Below are positions 35,601-47,558 of a stretch of DNA of 64,000 bases, piece after piece; within the stretch, counting starts at the first letter, position 1; every line of letters starts with the position of its first letter. The stretch is from Nymphaea colorata. Its lineage: Eukaryota > Streptophyta > Magnoliopsida > Nymphaeales > Nymphaeaceae. A program made the translations under genes and the position numbers. The stretch spans positions 15,587,151-15,651,150 of the forward strand of contig NC_045143.1 of NCBI RefSeq assembly GCF_008831285.2, written 5' to 3'. A model generated the notes under the pieces. It was not told where the DNA came from. It searched no databases and worked only from the letters and a program-made list of their open reading frames with translations.

Positions 35601-36097
35601 AGGACCACAGCCAGAGTTTCATGGTATGGCATGGCAGAGACTACCCTACTCCAATTAGGCATGATGCCTAAGAACACAAAAAGGGCTTGGGCCATTGCTT
35701 GCGGAGCCAAAGGAATGTTAGTCGTATAACTATAAGATAATCTTTGGTAAGGTGATGATGGAAAAAGAAGGCTCGGCCCCCTAAGTTTAAAGATAGTTAT
35801 CAATTCTTATGATCCTTACGAGATGGAATGCCAGCTTATTCTCCCTTCAAACTGTCTACTTTTCTATTGAGGCTGAATTGCCAATAGGTCCTTCGAAACT
35901 GCTGAGAGAGAGGTCTCATTGGCCTTTATTACCAAAAGTAAGGAATTGAAAAATATCTACAAAGAAAGGAAAAACAACCCTATATAATCAATGTCATATT
36001 CCACATATATGAAATAGTAGCTATATTGATCACTCTTCAAAACTGTTGAATGGGATTAGTCGACGAAGAAGACCAATGATCTCCTTTGAAGGTCTAT

Positions 36098-36205
36098 ATT
36101 GAAGAACATGAATATCCTTAGAGAAAAGGAGGATCCTAGATATCAAATGGAATTGAAGAACATGAATATCCTCAGAGAAAAGGTGGATCCTAGATATCAA
36201 ATGGA
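36098..36205. repeat. 54-bp tandem duplication, two copies
   Basis: The unit begins ATTGAAGAACATGAATATCC and ends GATATCAAATGGA. The two copies differ at only two positions, so the duplication is recent. Confidence 0.95.
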
Positions 36206-36319
36206 ACAAGTTTTTTTAACTCTTTAACCCTTCATACCGAAATTATCTCTATCACAGTTTAAACTTTAAAGTCATCATTCTTGGTTAAGGAATATTAAAG
36301 TATTTCTCATAGTTATTAA

Positions 36320-36344
36320 TCTCTCTCTCTCTCTCTCTCTCTCT
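36320..36344. repeat. (CT)n microsatellite
   Basis: A clean CT run. Confidence 0.95.
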
Positions 36345-37539
36345 TTAGCACGCACATCTTCTAACATTTTGCATTCTTTCTTCAAGCTGTTGTAGACCAT
36401 CAAACATCGCAGCTGCTCACTGTTCGCTATTGCCATGCACTTCTACAACATCATCAACATCATCCAAGCCACTACTGTGGAGCTTTGCAATCGTTGGTTG
36501 TAGCTGCTATCCTTCTAGGTATTGTGATTTACTTCACCCTCTATCTATCGATTTTGAATCGAGTACACCGATAGTCCCTGGTGTCTCGACGACATCTGCA
36601 TGCCACAACTCTACCCTGAATGTAGAACTCTCCAACGAATGGGAGATCTAACTACTACCTCTCAACAACTCCACCAAAGACACAGAGCTCTCCTACAAGA
36701 TCCCTTGATCTAAGCCATTCAATGCACCTTTCTCTACATCCAGCTGATTAAGGCCTTGACCAGGGTGCTAAGTGAGAAGAAAATGCCTAAGTCCCAACCG
36801 ACCAGGTAAACTAAGGAGACACTTGTTGTGAATGAGTCCCGACACAAATGTATTTTCCTTTGTCTCCTTCATCATGGTTGATTTGCATGCCCTGCTCATC
36901 TCGATTTCTCTCTCATACTTTAGTGTCATAGATTACCGAGGCTAGATCTAATGTCAGCATCATACGTAGCTTAAGATCTACCGAACAGCCACCGCCGAGA
37001 ATGCATTGACACCCCCGGTGGCAGCCGTCCCTAATGGCTATTGATCCCAACCGAGCCTTGTCCTTCGGCCATCCTTGGGTGAGCACTGCCGCTAGGCCTA
37101 CTTGACAAGCCTTCTTTCAACCAGACCCATGTCGAGTATAGATAGCATACCTAAGCCAAATCTAGTTGTTTGTTGCTGCCTACGCCTATCACTCCACGAC
37201 TCATGGTTGCTAAGCCCGACTCATCCCAAGCCTAGCCGTAGCAACTACTCGGCCTAGTTGAGTAGGCCCCTTTTAATCCTCTAGTTCTATTTTCCTCTCT
37301 CTTTGGTTTGTTTGAACACCACACCTTCACGCTTACACACATAGGAGATCTCCATTATAGGTGAGCCTTTATTGGGGTTGGGATTATTGTACTTGAGATA
37401 TTTTAATCTGGGGTCTAGTTCAAATGGGTGCATTGTATTTCTTAGATTGACGACATAATAGGTGTGTGCAAGAGATTTTTGGCTAACAAGGAAGATATGC
37501 ATCGTGACAGCAAAATGCTGAATGAGTAGCAATAAGAGA

Positions 37540-39000
37540 GATGGAGAGAGAGAATAGAGAGAAAGAGGGAGATAGCTGGCCTACCTTGGTGGCTAGCTAA
37601 GAAAAGGGTTGTGGTGGCACCGTTGTCTGAAGCTATTGTGGTGGTTCTATGGACAGCAAGTGGTGTAGCTTATGTCAATTCACCAAAGCAAGCTGCAGGA
37701 GAGAGCTCCACCTATGAGTTGTGGAGGTGCTACCAAGGAGTAATTGTAGTGACAGTTATGGTTGGACATTAATGGGATTCAATCTATGGTCACCAGTTTC
37801 AAGTGAGTCAAACAATCAATGCATTCTAGAACAAAAAAAATGAGATATCATTAATGCAATAGCATATGTTCTTACATACACATTAAAAAATAGAGAAAAA
37901 ATGGATGGCACCTTGCTAACATGGTGTTGAAGTGGAGCTGATGTGAATATGATGTGACATGCATAGGTTGAGGTGGCATCAGGCTAGAATACGTGGAGGC
38001 TGACCAAGCACTAGGCTGGATCCCACCCATAAGTTGGAAGATTTGAATTTCATACCTTGTCCGGTGATTGGGCCAAGTTGAGAGCAGCAGAGGGTGGACC
38101 TAGTGCCTATCTGACAAACCTAGAGTGGCTAGGGCGGCAACCTAAGCCGGCAATTGGCTGAAGGACTTGGGCCCAAATTGTTGAACGGCACTAGAGAAAA
38201 CAAAACCTTGGGTGCATGGGCTGAGTTGGCATCCACATGTCATGCGTAGATTGGCTGATGCAATGTCCGGAGAAGCTAGTTGGGTGTGGAGCTGGTGTGC
38301 AAATCATGGAGTTGGAGGGAAAGAAGCATTGCCCAGGACAGTCAATGCTAAGCTAGACACAAGCTAGCCTCTAGCTGGGTGGGGCAGTATGCATAGCCCA
38401 AGACTATGTTAGTGCAGATGCCTGCCTAGCTTGCCAGGTGACTCAACCAGGAAGTGCACCCTGGTTGGTGAAGCTGGCTGCCTAGTGTTGGGCAGGTACA
38501 TGGTGGTCAAGAGCAAGAGTGGCTCCTACATTGCTAGCAAGCTTGGACCAAGTGGCAATCTCGGAAAGCCCTTGGCAGCATGAATGAATTGGGGCTGGTC
38601 CATTGTGGTAGGTTCAGTCAACTGCATCCCTACTGAGTCACATTCAAGGATTGGGCGGTTGGCTGGGGTGGCAATCTAGTCCTCCAACTTGTCCACCATC
38701 ACAAAGAGAAGGAGGTATTCTTTTTGTGCTAGCAAACCCCTCCCATGTGATGCCCCTGAAGGCATCTGGCAGCATGCTTGGTCGAGGGCCCTAGCTGGGT
38801 ATTGGGTAAGGTAGCTGGGCACGGAATCCTTGGATAGTGGCTGGTCCACAGTGGTGATCAGGAAAAGGCTAGTCTGATAATGAGGCTTGCCCAAGCCAGG
38901 TGGCCTAGCGGGAGAGGGCCGGCTGGTCTCAAAACCTGTTGGCTGGTACAATGTGGCTAACTGGGTCCCTCTCATAGGCTGCAAGAGCTAATCGGGCTAA
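37540..39000 (+). repeat. GC-richer decayed block, copy 2
   Basis: Same orientation as 33760-35600. The shared order is a GA-rich start, GTGGTGTAGCTTAYRYC, a GGAGAGAGCTCC-like stretch, GGAAGATTTGAATTTCA and GGCATCC. Divergence is high. Confidence 0.45.
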
Positions 39001-39443
39001 GGCTGCTCCTCGGAAGTGGGGATCTTTAACTATGGTTATGGCTAAAGCATGCATGGATTGAGCATGCATGCAGTTTCCTGAGTGTTTGTGTTGTTGGGCA
39101 TGGGCTCACATCACCTTTGTGCTCATGTGTGTGGCACTAACGTTCTTTTGAATAAACAAGTCGCCATCCTAATAGAGCTACTCGCTATGGCTGCAATAAA
39201 TTTTTAGTTGACTGCAGTTTAAATGTGATAGAAGAGCCTTTCTATAGGTTCTTATGGTTGAATGACAAAAAAGAGGAGGAAACTATTGTATATTGCCTAG
39301 ACTAGGTGTTGGTTAATAACATGTAGTGGGAAACAAACCAAAGGAATTTCCATCTAAAAATGATGCCTAGAACCATTTAAAGGTATGGTTATCATAGTCC
39401 TCGGGGTAGAAAGACCTTCAGATTTGTTTACTTGATGGATGAG
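39001..39443. other. Intergenic, nothing recognised
   Basis: AT-rich sequence between the decayed block and the first GGGCC-ended element. Confidence 0.4.
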
Positions 39444-39444
39444 T

Positions 39445-39454
39445 AAACCTCAAT
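39445..39454. repeat. Left target-site duplication of copy A
   Basis: AAACCTCAAT, identical to 40534-40543. Confidence 0.75.
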
Positions 39455-40533
39455 AAGCCTGGGCACCAGGCCGGGCCACCACCGGGTACCCGATACCCAG
39501 CCCGACTCGGGCTTGGGCCCGGGCCTTGAGCCGGTAATTAACGGGTCAGGCTCGGGCCCTCGACTTTGTTCGTCGGGGGGCCGAGAAGCCCGACAATAAT
39601 TTTTAAAATATATATATTTTTTTTAAAAAAAATAAACTTAGGTCAGGTTTTTCATTTCATACTCGATACCTTCATTCTCTAGTTGTCTATCGTTCTCCTC
39701 TAGTCCTCCACTCCTCTGCGGCTCTGCAAGCAAGACCAACGAGGCTGCCTCCTCCAGTCCTCCCCATCGACCGCTTCCTCTGGTCCTCCCCGTCGGCCGT
39801 CGCCCATTGGTGATTCGGCTGTTTCCTCTTGTCATCCCCATCGCAGATCGGCTACCTCTCGTCCCGCGGGAGAGGAAATGTTTCTCTTGCAGTTCTCCCT
39901 TCTTATGCTTCTTCATTTCCTAAACCTGCTTTCTTGTTCGAATATTTACGATTGCCTCTGTTGTCGTGGAGTGAAAAAGCTAGAAATGATCGAATAATTA
40001 GAGCATTGAATTGGTCAGGGTTTTGCTTCTTGGATGGTGATGGCGAATGATTTTCCTTCTTATTTGCCTTCATAACATCATTTTTGGCTGTTGAACAATT
40101 TTTTGGCACGCAAGATGTTCAATGAATCAATATGGCATTCTAATTGTTCCGTGGATGTTAGTTGTTTCCCTCATTTAATAAGGCAGATTGTCCACAAAAG
40201 TTGTACGAAGAATGTTTATCCACGTATGACCTGCATTTGTGTCTATGTAACAGGTTAGAACTTCGAATGCAACAGGGCTCAGGTTGCTCACAAGAAATAT
40301 CACCATGTAAGAAAAGCCCGTCCAAAAGAAGCTCGGCCCGACCGGTCCGCTAATAATCGGGTCGGGCCGGGCCTTGGGCATAAGATCAAGCCCGAGGCCC
40401 GATTAGCTATAGGCCCGACCGGGCCCGATTATTAATGGGCCGGGTATCGGGCTTGACCAATAAAGTAATCGGGCTTAAAAATGGACGTTCTTATCGGGCC
40501 GGGCTGGCCCGGCCCGGCTGGATGCCCAGCCTT
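39455..40533 (+). mobile_element. Pack-MULE-like element, copy A (1079 bp)
   Basis: The ends are AAGCCTGGGCACCAGG on the left and, read backwards from the right, AAGGCTGGGCATCCAGCC. The subterminal parts (about 150 and 220 bp) are rich in GGGCCGG words. A 10-bp direct repeat AAACCTCAAT (39445-39454 and 40534-40543; 11 with the preceding T) flanks it, as expected for a MULE. The interior, about 39600-40315, is not repetitive: it is CT-rich like a 5' leader, then AT-richer with possible splice signals (GTAACAG before 40253 and ATGTAAG at 40304). It recurs inverted in copy B. No transposase is present. A captured host-gene fragment is inferred; I cannot name the gene. Confidence 0.7.
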
Positions 40534-40543
40534 AAACCTCAAT
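40534..40543. repeat. Right target-site duplication of copy A
   Basis: AAACCTCAAT, identical to 39445-39454. Confidence 0.75.
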
Positions 40544-41279
40544 GCAAAGAAGTAATTAGAAGCTAGGAATGAAGAGCCTACTATGCTTTTTTTGTTATGG
40601 AAATTCTTGTGTGATGGAACCGACACTATTATGGAGACATTTCTTGAGAGATCATGTTACTCAAAGTTTAGTTGGCCAAAAATCAAAGTCATATCTATAA
40701 TATTGGCAGACTTGTTACCAACTATTAATGGTTCTATGGGAAAAACTGAATCGTATTCTCTTGGAAGAAGGCTCATTTTGTCAACAAAAATTGAGAATCA
40801 ATCCAAAAAGGTACCTAGGGAAAGCTGCCTGTCTACATGAAGCATTTAATTCATCCATGGAAATGCTTGTATTGTTTTATTAGTCAAGCATTGCAGAATG
40901 AGTTAGTATTGTGGTTTCAGTTTTTAAAGATGTCTATTGCAGTGCATCATAATTGCCCATGCTGATATATACCGTATCATCATACTATCCTTCAAATGTT
41001 CCTTACCCAAAGTAAGCAAACCTTGATGAATACTACTGTCACCTCTTAAACTAAACATCCAGATTCTGTTATACCTACTTGCTGTTGTTCCACAATACAC
41101 TCATTATGCACTAGTGATGCTTACTTTGGGTATCATGTCATAACTTTTAGTTTTGAATGTTACCCAACTAGTAAGACATTATTCTCATTGATATCCTTCA
41201 ACTGGTAACTTTTTCTTTCCAATATTTGCTTTTAGTTTTGACCAAATGCATTATATATTTCATTTGGTAGTATTGTTTT
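40544..41279. other. Intergenic, nothing recognised
   Basis: The open frame at 40583-40840 shows no recognisable family. Confidence 0.4.
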
Positions 41280-41478
41280 CTTAGATCAAAAGTGTTTGAA
41301 GCATGTCATCAATGAGCAAGGTCACGTGTTTGAAGCTACACCACTCTATAAGAAGGTAATATTTTCTACTTTTGCCAGCATATGGACATCATTGAAGAGC
41401 CTTACTTATTAGTGTTCTTTTCTGCTGCAGACACTTCCAAGGATGGGGAATTTTAGTAACTTCCTGGTCTCCAAGTGA
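41272..41478 (+). pseudogene. Two exon-like pieces of an unrecognised gene
   Basis: A first piece ending at 41355 reads FLDQKCLKHVINEQGHVFEA and then TPLYKK, directly followed by a donor-like GTAATATT. After about 75 bases with a pyrimidine-rich tract and CTGCTGCAG (41422-41430), a second piece reads TLPRMGNFSNFLVSK and ends in TGA (41476) or at an AAGTGAGTT donor. The two pieces join in frame. The intron is short and of plant type. It may be part of a lost or captured gene. I do not recognise the family. Confidence 0.35.
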
Positions 41479-42109
41479 GTTTACTCTGGGACATTGTCAA
41501 TAGGACTCACTGTGAATACAACAAAATATGGTTTGACTTTATGTCTACTATTGTCATGGTCAGTTTTAGAACCTACATTTTTTCTAGATTCCTGTTCATT
41601 TTAGTTTATACAAAGCAAAAAGTGAAGTAACTAGATTCCAATTGTGAATTTCGTGTTTTCCTTTTGTTCAGCTTGGTTTGTATAGTGAACATATTAAAGG
41701 CAGTGGTGCCATCATGTGCACATAAGAGGGCCTTCTTTTTTATTTTTGGGAAATAAAGACTATAGCAGCGAGAACAAACACCGCTATAGGTAAAAGTAGA
41801 TCTATACCAGCGAAAATTTCCTGGCAAAAGTCTTTATCGATGATCATTTTCACTGCTAGTGATGAATTTGCGGAATTCCTGCTAAAATCATTGGGAGTAT
41901 TTTTCCATACGGAATTTTACTAACAGCTTCTGGGCCATCGGCAATACACAAGATTGCTGTAGTGATTGTTTTTCTAGCTATCAAATGGTCGGCTGCTAAC
42001 TTTTGAATAGATTAAAGAATTATGGCTTTCAATTGCCCAGTAGATGGGCTACTTGTCTTCAAGATATATAGTGAACTATTACTCATATTTTTATCCATTG
42101 TTTCTAGGC
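41479..42109. other. Intergenic, nothing recognised
   Basis: No gene supported. Confidence 0.4.
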
Positions 42110-42490
42110 AAATTACTCGTGGAAAGAAATAGACAGAAAATTTGATGTTAAAATTAAAATTGCTGCCTCGTTGAATGACTTTTGGTCATGGTGGTAGAAT
42201 AGATCATTTCAACCAAGATGGTTTTCCAAGGGTTGGGAATTGATATTCCCACTTGTAGTGCGGAAATTATGGAAAACTAGAAATAACTGCTATCACGGGG
42301 AACAATGTTTACAACCAATGAAGGTATTCCAATTTTTCTGGAATACTTTTTGTAATCTGATGTGTTGTTCAGCTTGCATATGCCCTGATCCCGAGCGTTC
42401 CTTTAGAGGGATTTCTTGGGTCGTTTCTTCAGCATGCGTTCGGTTGGGGAGTGCAGTACTAAAACTTAGTCGTTCTGGTGTGCAATGCTG
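42110..42490 (+). mobile_element. LINE reverse-transcriptase tail remnant
   Basis: The + frame reads IDRKFDVKIKIAASLNDFWS and, after a TAG stop near 42195, IFPLVVRKLWKTRNNCYHGE, then PMKVFQFFWNTF. The W-tryptophan-rich segment followed by KLWKTRNN is the linker between the RT tail and RNase H of plant LINEs, comparable to LIWRYRNQILHG at 8562-8897 on the other strand. Only this small part remains. Confidence 0.45.
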
Positions 42491-42901
42491 AAGGGAATTA
42501 GATATATGCCGGCATAAGACGGTGCCCTCTGAATTAAGATTGGACTGCTGAAGAGATGCTTGGTGAAATTATAGTCGGTTTATATCATGTGGAGGGGGTA
42601 ATAGGAGTTATGGCCTTATAGGTGGGCCAGTGAAGTCTTTTAAGGTATTGTCAATTCGAAAGACGGTGGGGGAGAGAAAGACAGTGAGGCAGTATCATCT
42701 TTGAAGGTATCAGCTGATCCAACGTCGAATCCATTTTCCAATCCGTAAACCTCTCGTCACCGCATGGCAGCATCATAGGTGCACAAGCCCGTGCGTATAA
42801 GCAGTTTAGCTATACATAAACATTAGATTTACTTTTTGATTGTTGAGGGTCCATTCTTATTATATTCTTTCTATTTTTGCACATAGACATTATACTTCTT
42901 G

Positions 42902-42902
42902 G

Positions 42903-42932
<30 letters not shown>
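42902..42932. repeat. Poly-T followed by poly-A (T~21 A~10)
   Basis: A homopolymer switch that can fold back on itself. It could mark a retroposon junction, but no element is recognised beside it. Confidence 0.8.
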
Positions 42933-42933
<1 letters not shown>

Positions 42934-43288
42934 GGATGGGGGCCTATACTCCCAGTGGGGTTGCATCTAAAACATTCATATTCCTTGAAGTGGTGTTCAC
43001 CAATTAGCTAAAACCCCAGTTATTGCCCATTTTTGTTGCATATGGTCTATTTGTTTTACATATTGAATCTTTAGAGAGGGGAAGCTCATCCTAGCCATTA
43101 AATGAATCATCAATCATGACAATCTTCCCAGATGTACTTAACCTGCATTACGTGACTATCATAAGATCATCTTACCGGATATATTAAGCTGTTACCAATT
43201 TTTTTGTTTTCATTTCTCATGCTTAAATTTTTTTTTTCTTTTTTCATCTATTCTTTTTCCATGAGTAGCAACCCAAGGTCATGGTACC

Positions 43289-44375
43289 AACTGGGCATCG
43301 GGCCAGGCCGGGCCAGCCGGCCCGATAAAAACGTCCATTTTTAAGCCTGATTACTTTATCAGGTCAGCCCAATAACCGGCCCGTTAATAATCGGGCCAGG
43401 CCTCGGGCTTGATCATATGCCCGAGGCCCGGCCCGGCCTGATTATTAACGGGCCGGTCGGCCAGGCTTCTTTTGGATGGGCTTCTCTTACATGGTGATAT
43501 TTCCTATGAGCAACCTGAGCCCTATTGCATTCGAAGTTCTAACCTGTAACATAAACACAAATGCAGGTCAAATGTGGATAAACATTCTTCGTACAGTTTT
43601 TGTGAACAGACTGCCTTATTAAATTAGGGAAACAACTAACATCCACATAACAATTAGAATGTCATATTGATTCATTGAACATCTTGCGTGCAAAAAAAAA
43701 TGTTCAACTGCCAAAAATGATGTTATGAAGGCGAATAAAAAGGAAAATCATTCGTCGTCACCATCCAAAAAGCAAAACTCTGACTAATTCAATGCTCTAA
43801 TTATTCGACCATTTCTAGCTTTCACACTCAACGACAACAGAGGCAATCGTAAATATTCGAATAGGAAAGCAGGTTCAAGAAATGAAGAAGCATAAGAAGG
43901 GAGAACTGGGAGAGAAACGTTTCCTCTCCTGCGGGACGAGAGGTAGTCGATTGGTGATGGGGACGACCAGGGGAAACAGCCGATGGGCGACGGCCGATGG
44001 GGAGGACCAGAGGAAGCGGTTGATGGGCGATGGGGAGGACTAGAGGACGTAGACTCACTGGTCTTGCTTGCAGAGCCGCAGAGAAGTGGAGGACTAGAGG
44101 AGAACGACAGACAACTAGAGAATGAAAGTATCGAGTATGAAATGAAAACTCTGACCTAAGCTTATTTTTCTAAAAAAAAAGTTATTTTTTTTTTAAATTA
44201 TTGTCGGGCTTCTCGGGCTCCCGACGAACACAGTCGAGGGCCCAAGCCCGACCCATTAGTTACTGGGCCGGGCTGGGTCCAATAAAGTGAGCCCGTTTAG
44301 CAGTTATTCAAGGCCCAGGCCCAGGCCCGAGTCGAGCCGGATACCCAGCAGCGGCCCGGCCCGGTGCCGAGGCTT
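43289..44375 (-). mobile_element. Pack-MULE-like element, copy B, inverted relative to A (~1087 bp)
   Basis: This element is the reverse complement of copy A over its whole length, including the interior (for example CTTACATGGTGATATTTC, TTGCATTCGAAGTTCTAACC and GATGTTATGAAGGCGAAT). The left end is AACTGGGCATCGGGCC; the right end read backwards is AAGCCTCGGCACCGGG. Its target duplication is not as clean: only GGTACCA is shared (43283-43289 and 44377-44383), so the flank has changed or the ends are off by a few bases. Copy B shows substitutions relative to A across the interior, with no sign of coding constraint that I can judge by eye. Confidence 0.65.
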
Positions 44376-44654
44376 AGGTACCATAGCTGACCGCTTCCTC
44401 ACCTTATCCTCATACAAGCTCACTATCTGTCCGTAATCGTTTAGCTTCCATCATTTACTTCAACATGAGATCTTGGCGCCAAATTGCATTTAATAGCTAA
44501 GATCACCAACCATGTCTAGTAGTGTCTAAAGATGTAAACTAAATCACTACCCATAAATGGTGGGGTCTCAAAACTATGAAGCTATGAACTTTAAGTTGAA
44601 CCTCTAAATTCAACATCTTGAAGAGAGAGAGATCTTTCGCTTTGAACATGGTTA

Positions 44655-44805
44655 TATACAGTGTGTGTAATGACCAAAATGCCCCTATTAAAATACGAAA
44701 AAGGAACTTTTTAAAAGCGTAAAAAGGATTGTGAAAAAAAAGAAAAAAAAGCCTAAAATGTCTGCTACGTTACAAAAAATTCAAGAATACCCTATCTCCC
44801 TTTTG
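44655..44805 (+). repeat. Single arm of the long-TIR MITE family
   Basis: GTGTGTAATGACCAAAATGC, then a series of A-rich blocks with AAGG and AAAGCC, and AAAAAATTCAAGAATACCC match the right arm of the MITE at 7505-7880. The partner arm is not found. The open frame that starts at 44731 is an A-rich artefact. Confidence 0.6.
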
Positions 44806-45051
44806 GCGCATACGGTTAGGTCAAACTATAGACTTTATGTCGATTACTGGAACATAAATCACCGGAAAGCTGCCTTGTTAACAATGAATGGAAGCAAAGC
44901 GTTGGAAATAGAGACCTGCTGCAAAATTTCGGGTGAAATTAACCTCAAGCCATGCCAACAGCCTGATCGTTCGATGCAGCAACAATGAAGTGACAGAGTA
45001 AGGTTTCGAAAGATTTATCCTACATAAAACTTCAGATGCAATTGGGTTCCA

Positions 45052-45070
45052 GAAGAGATCGGATCTCTTC
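45052..45070. repeat. 19-bp near-perfect palindrome
   Basis: GAAGAGATC, one G, then GATCTCTTC. Confidence 0.8.
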
Positions 45071-45789
45071 AGATCACCCCCTAGCTCTCTGGAACCTAAA
45101 CATGTATATAAATCTATATTCAAGATCATCTGCAACAATGTGAAGAAGATTTTTCAGAGACTGATCATCCTTACTTAAGAAACTTGATTTCCTTCCTTAT
45201 ATATAGAAGAATCCAGCATAACATTTTCATCGCAAATGAACTGCTCTTTTTCTCCCTGTGCTGTCCGTGACCAAGAGTGTAAGAAAGCTTGAAATATTTA
45301 ACGGAAGAGGTGCCAAAGACAAAGCAAGAATCATCATCTTAATTTGATCCACGATTTCGGCGGCACCTCACGATTTTTTTAGTTCTTTCAAAACGATCAG
45401 AGTTGCCAACTGACATCCCGTCTGACCCTAACCCTCTAAACTAAACTACGTTTACCAATCATGGTAAAGGAATGCTGATTATAAAATTATTGGTGAACCT
45501 TATAAAATGCTGCCATGTGATGGGATGGCGAAGAGTATTATGGCCATTATCTATTGCTTAAGCACTTTACTGGTCTTTGCTTTCTTATTTTATCTTAAAT
45601 GTGTAGTGTCAGAAGAGTCGTGCGTATGTCTTTTTTTTTTTAATATTTATTTAAAGAGAAACCGCGTTCATCATAAAACCCTAAGGTCTTACCCTTATAC
45701 CTTTAACGTTTTACCTGCCTTGGGGCCTAGGGAGTCTTATGGTGCATTCTTCAACTAAGATGCAATGCATGCCACATTTTTGCAACTCA

Positions 45790-45885
45790 GATAAATAACA
45801 TACTAGAATGACAGTGGCCACAAGATCAGATCCCCTAAGTGTGAGAAGTCTTGCCACCCGGTTGTGCTACACCCCTACCCCTTGA
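45790..45885 (-). mobile_element. Possible tRNA-derived SINE head
   Basis: On the minus strand TAGCACAACCGGGTGGCAAG (45853-45872) resembles a tRNA A box, with a weaker B-box-like GGGGATCTGATC about 20-30 bases on (45823-45836). It resembles the better case at 51060-51255. No target duplication was found. Confidence 0.3.
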
Positions 45886-46974
45886 AGTGCAGTTTGTCCA
45901 TTTATTTTTCAGGTTCATGAAAGATTATTCAGGAAAAGCAAAATGTTTACTTATTTATGTCCTTGTATTCTCTTTGTATTTCTCAACCCGTTCGATGACA
46001 CTTAGCCCCATCATTTTTCCAGAATCAACGAAAATTCCATTAGAAATTCTTCGCAGTATTGTATATACCCATGGCATAAAATATCGTTTAATAAGTCCTC
46101 ACGTTTTTTCTGCAAATAATCTTTTGAAAAAATGACATTTAATATTGTTAAAATTTTTAATAAATATTAACAAATTTGTTAACAAAACTTTTCCGTTCTT
46201 TTAGCATGCATGCATCTGTGTTGTGTATGTGTATACATGTGTGTGCGAAGAGGCTGTTGAACATCCAATGTAATTGATCATTTCCTTAAAGAAACATTTG
46301 GCTTAATTAGACCTTAATCAAATCTCTCATTTAAGCCATTGTTGCTTTGGCCCGATTCTACGTACATCCCCAGTTCGGCTCGCCGATACAGACCAAGGCG
46401 AGTCCCAATTGCTTCCCACAAGCCCATATATACATGTGCCCTCGCGCACATAGAGGGGAAAGAGGTAACAGGCAGCCTATTTGTTTGGATTCATCTGACG
46501 TTCAGGATCTAAAATGGGTTCATGTTTCTTCTGTACCAAATGGGTCCACTCCTGAGCGTTCAGATCGTGTAAAAATGGGACAAAAAACCACCCTTTATAT
46601 GAGTGAAACATGACAGAGCGCTGCCCCCTAACAAGATCTGGTCTCAGACCTCGCATCTGACCCTGTTTGGTGGAGTCCAGCCATGTCAAGCCAAACCTAG
46701 CCAACAAATCAGTGCTGTTGGAAACGGGACAAACCCCTGTTCAAACTTTGGACACACCCCGGCCCCTGCACGGCAGCCGGCCGGCCCACGACGACAGTTT
46801 GGCCACCCCAATAATTCATTGTCTTAACGGACAAATATCTCACATTTCATGTCCCTTTTTTTTTATGTCTTGCTTCTGTTGAAATGTCATTGAATCAGAC
46901 TCCCATCACATATCCAATTGTATTGCTTCAAAAACAATTAGAAGCCCAATCAGATTTGTATTTAAGAAAAATTA
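45886..46974. other. Intergenic, nothing recognised
   Basis: The short frames near 46347-46880 overlap in several frames and show no family. Confidence 0.4.
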
Positions 46975-47290
46975 ATGACATCCAGTCGGCTTCGATTCTT
47001 AAATAAGTATCCAGCAGATTTAGACTAGGATTCGAATTTGGGTCTTGTTTTAAGTAAACATTCTGGCATTTTAGAAGTTGGTTTTTAACATATCATAATG
47101 TAGTTCCGATTTATTTGTGTTTTTAAGAGTTTGAATGTAAATATAAAAAATCGGATATGGATGAGATTAGGATTGTAAATTGAAACTGGCATAATCTTTT
47201 CATTATTTGTTTTTTGTACCTGAAATGTGAATATCCAATAATAAAATCAGATATGGAAGAAAGGGTACATCAGATTGAACCTGATATTTC
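46975..47290 (+). repeat. Dispersed AT-rich repeat, copy 1
   Basis: Shares TTAACATATCATAATG-like, GTAGTTCCGATTT-like, GTGAATAT, AAATCAGATATGG and GATTTAGATT words in order with 48305-48720. Confidence 0.5.
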
Positions 47291-47405
47291 ATTGAGAACA
47301 ACGCTTGGGCATCGCCTCCCCAACAACTGCAAGAGGCTGTAACGATGCAGTTGTTTGGAACATGAAATATGTGGTACATGTACTCCCATTCAATCCAAAC
47401 AGGAC

Positions 47406-47558
47406 GTTTGGTAAATGAAACACTTTAGCGGTGTTCACTAATCTGTAATAAAGGTTGGAGCAGATTCATGGATACCTAGTTGTATCATTTCATGAATCTG
47501 CCTCTAATATTTACGATAGATTTATGAAACACTCAACTAAGTGTTCCAACTGCCAAAC
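47406..47558. mobile_element. Small foldback MITE
   Basis: The ends are GTTTGGTAAATGAAACACTT and, read backwards, GTTTGGCAGTTGGAACACTT. In the middle is a perfect 10-bp inverted pair CAGATTCATG (47461-47470) / CATGAATCTG (47491-47500). No clear target duplication was found. Confidence 0.5.

Larger units (their letters stand above)
35601..37530. other. Spacer between the two decayed blocks
   Basis: Contains a 54-bp tandem duplication and a CT microsatellite, listed separately. The frame at 36430-36651 shows no recognisable family. Confidence 0.4.

Noticed and set aside
39638-40381. Short frames in the interior of Pack-MULE-like copy A as real genes
   Set aside because: Frames differ between copies A and B and contain stops. 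Only the DNA, not any one frame, is clearly shared.
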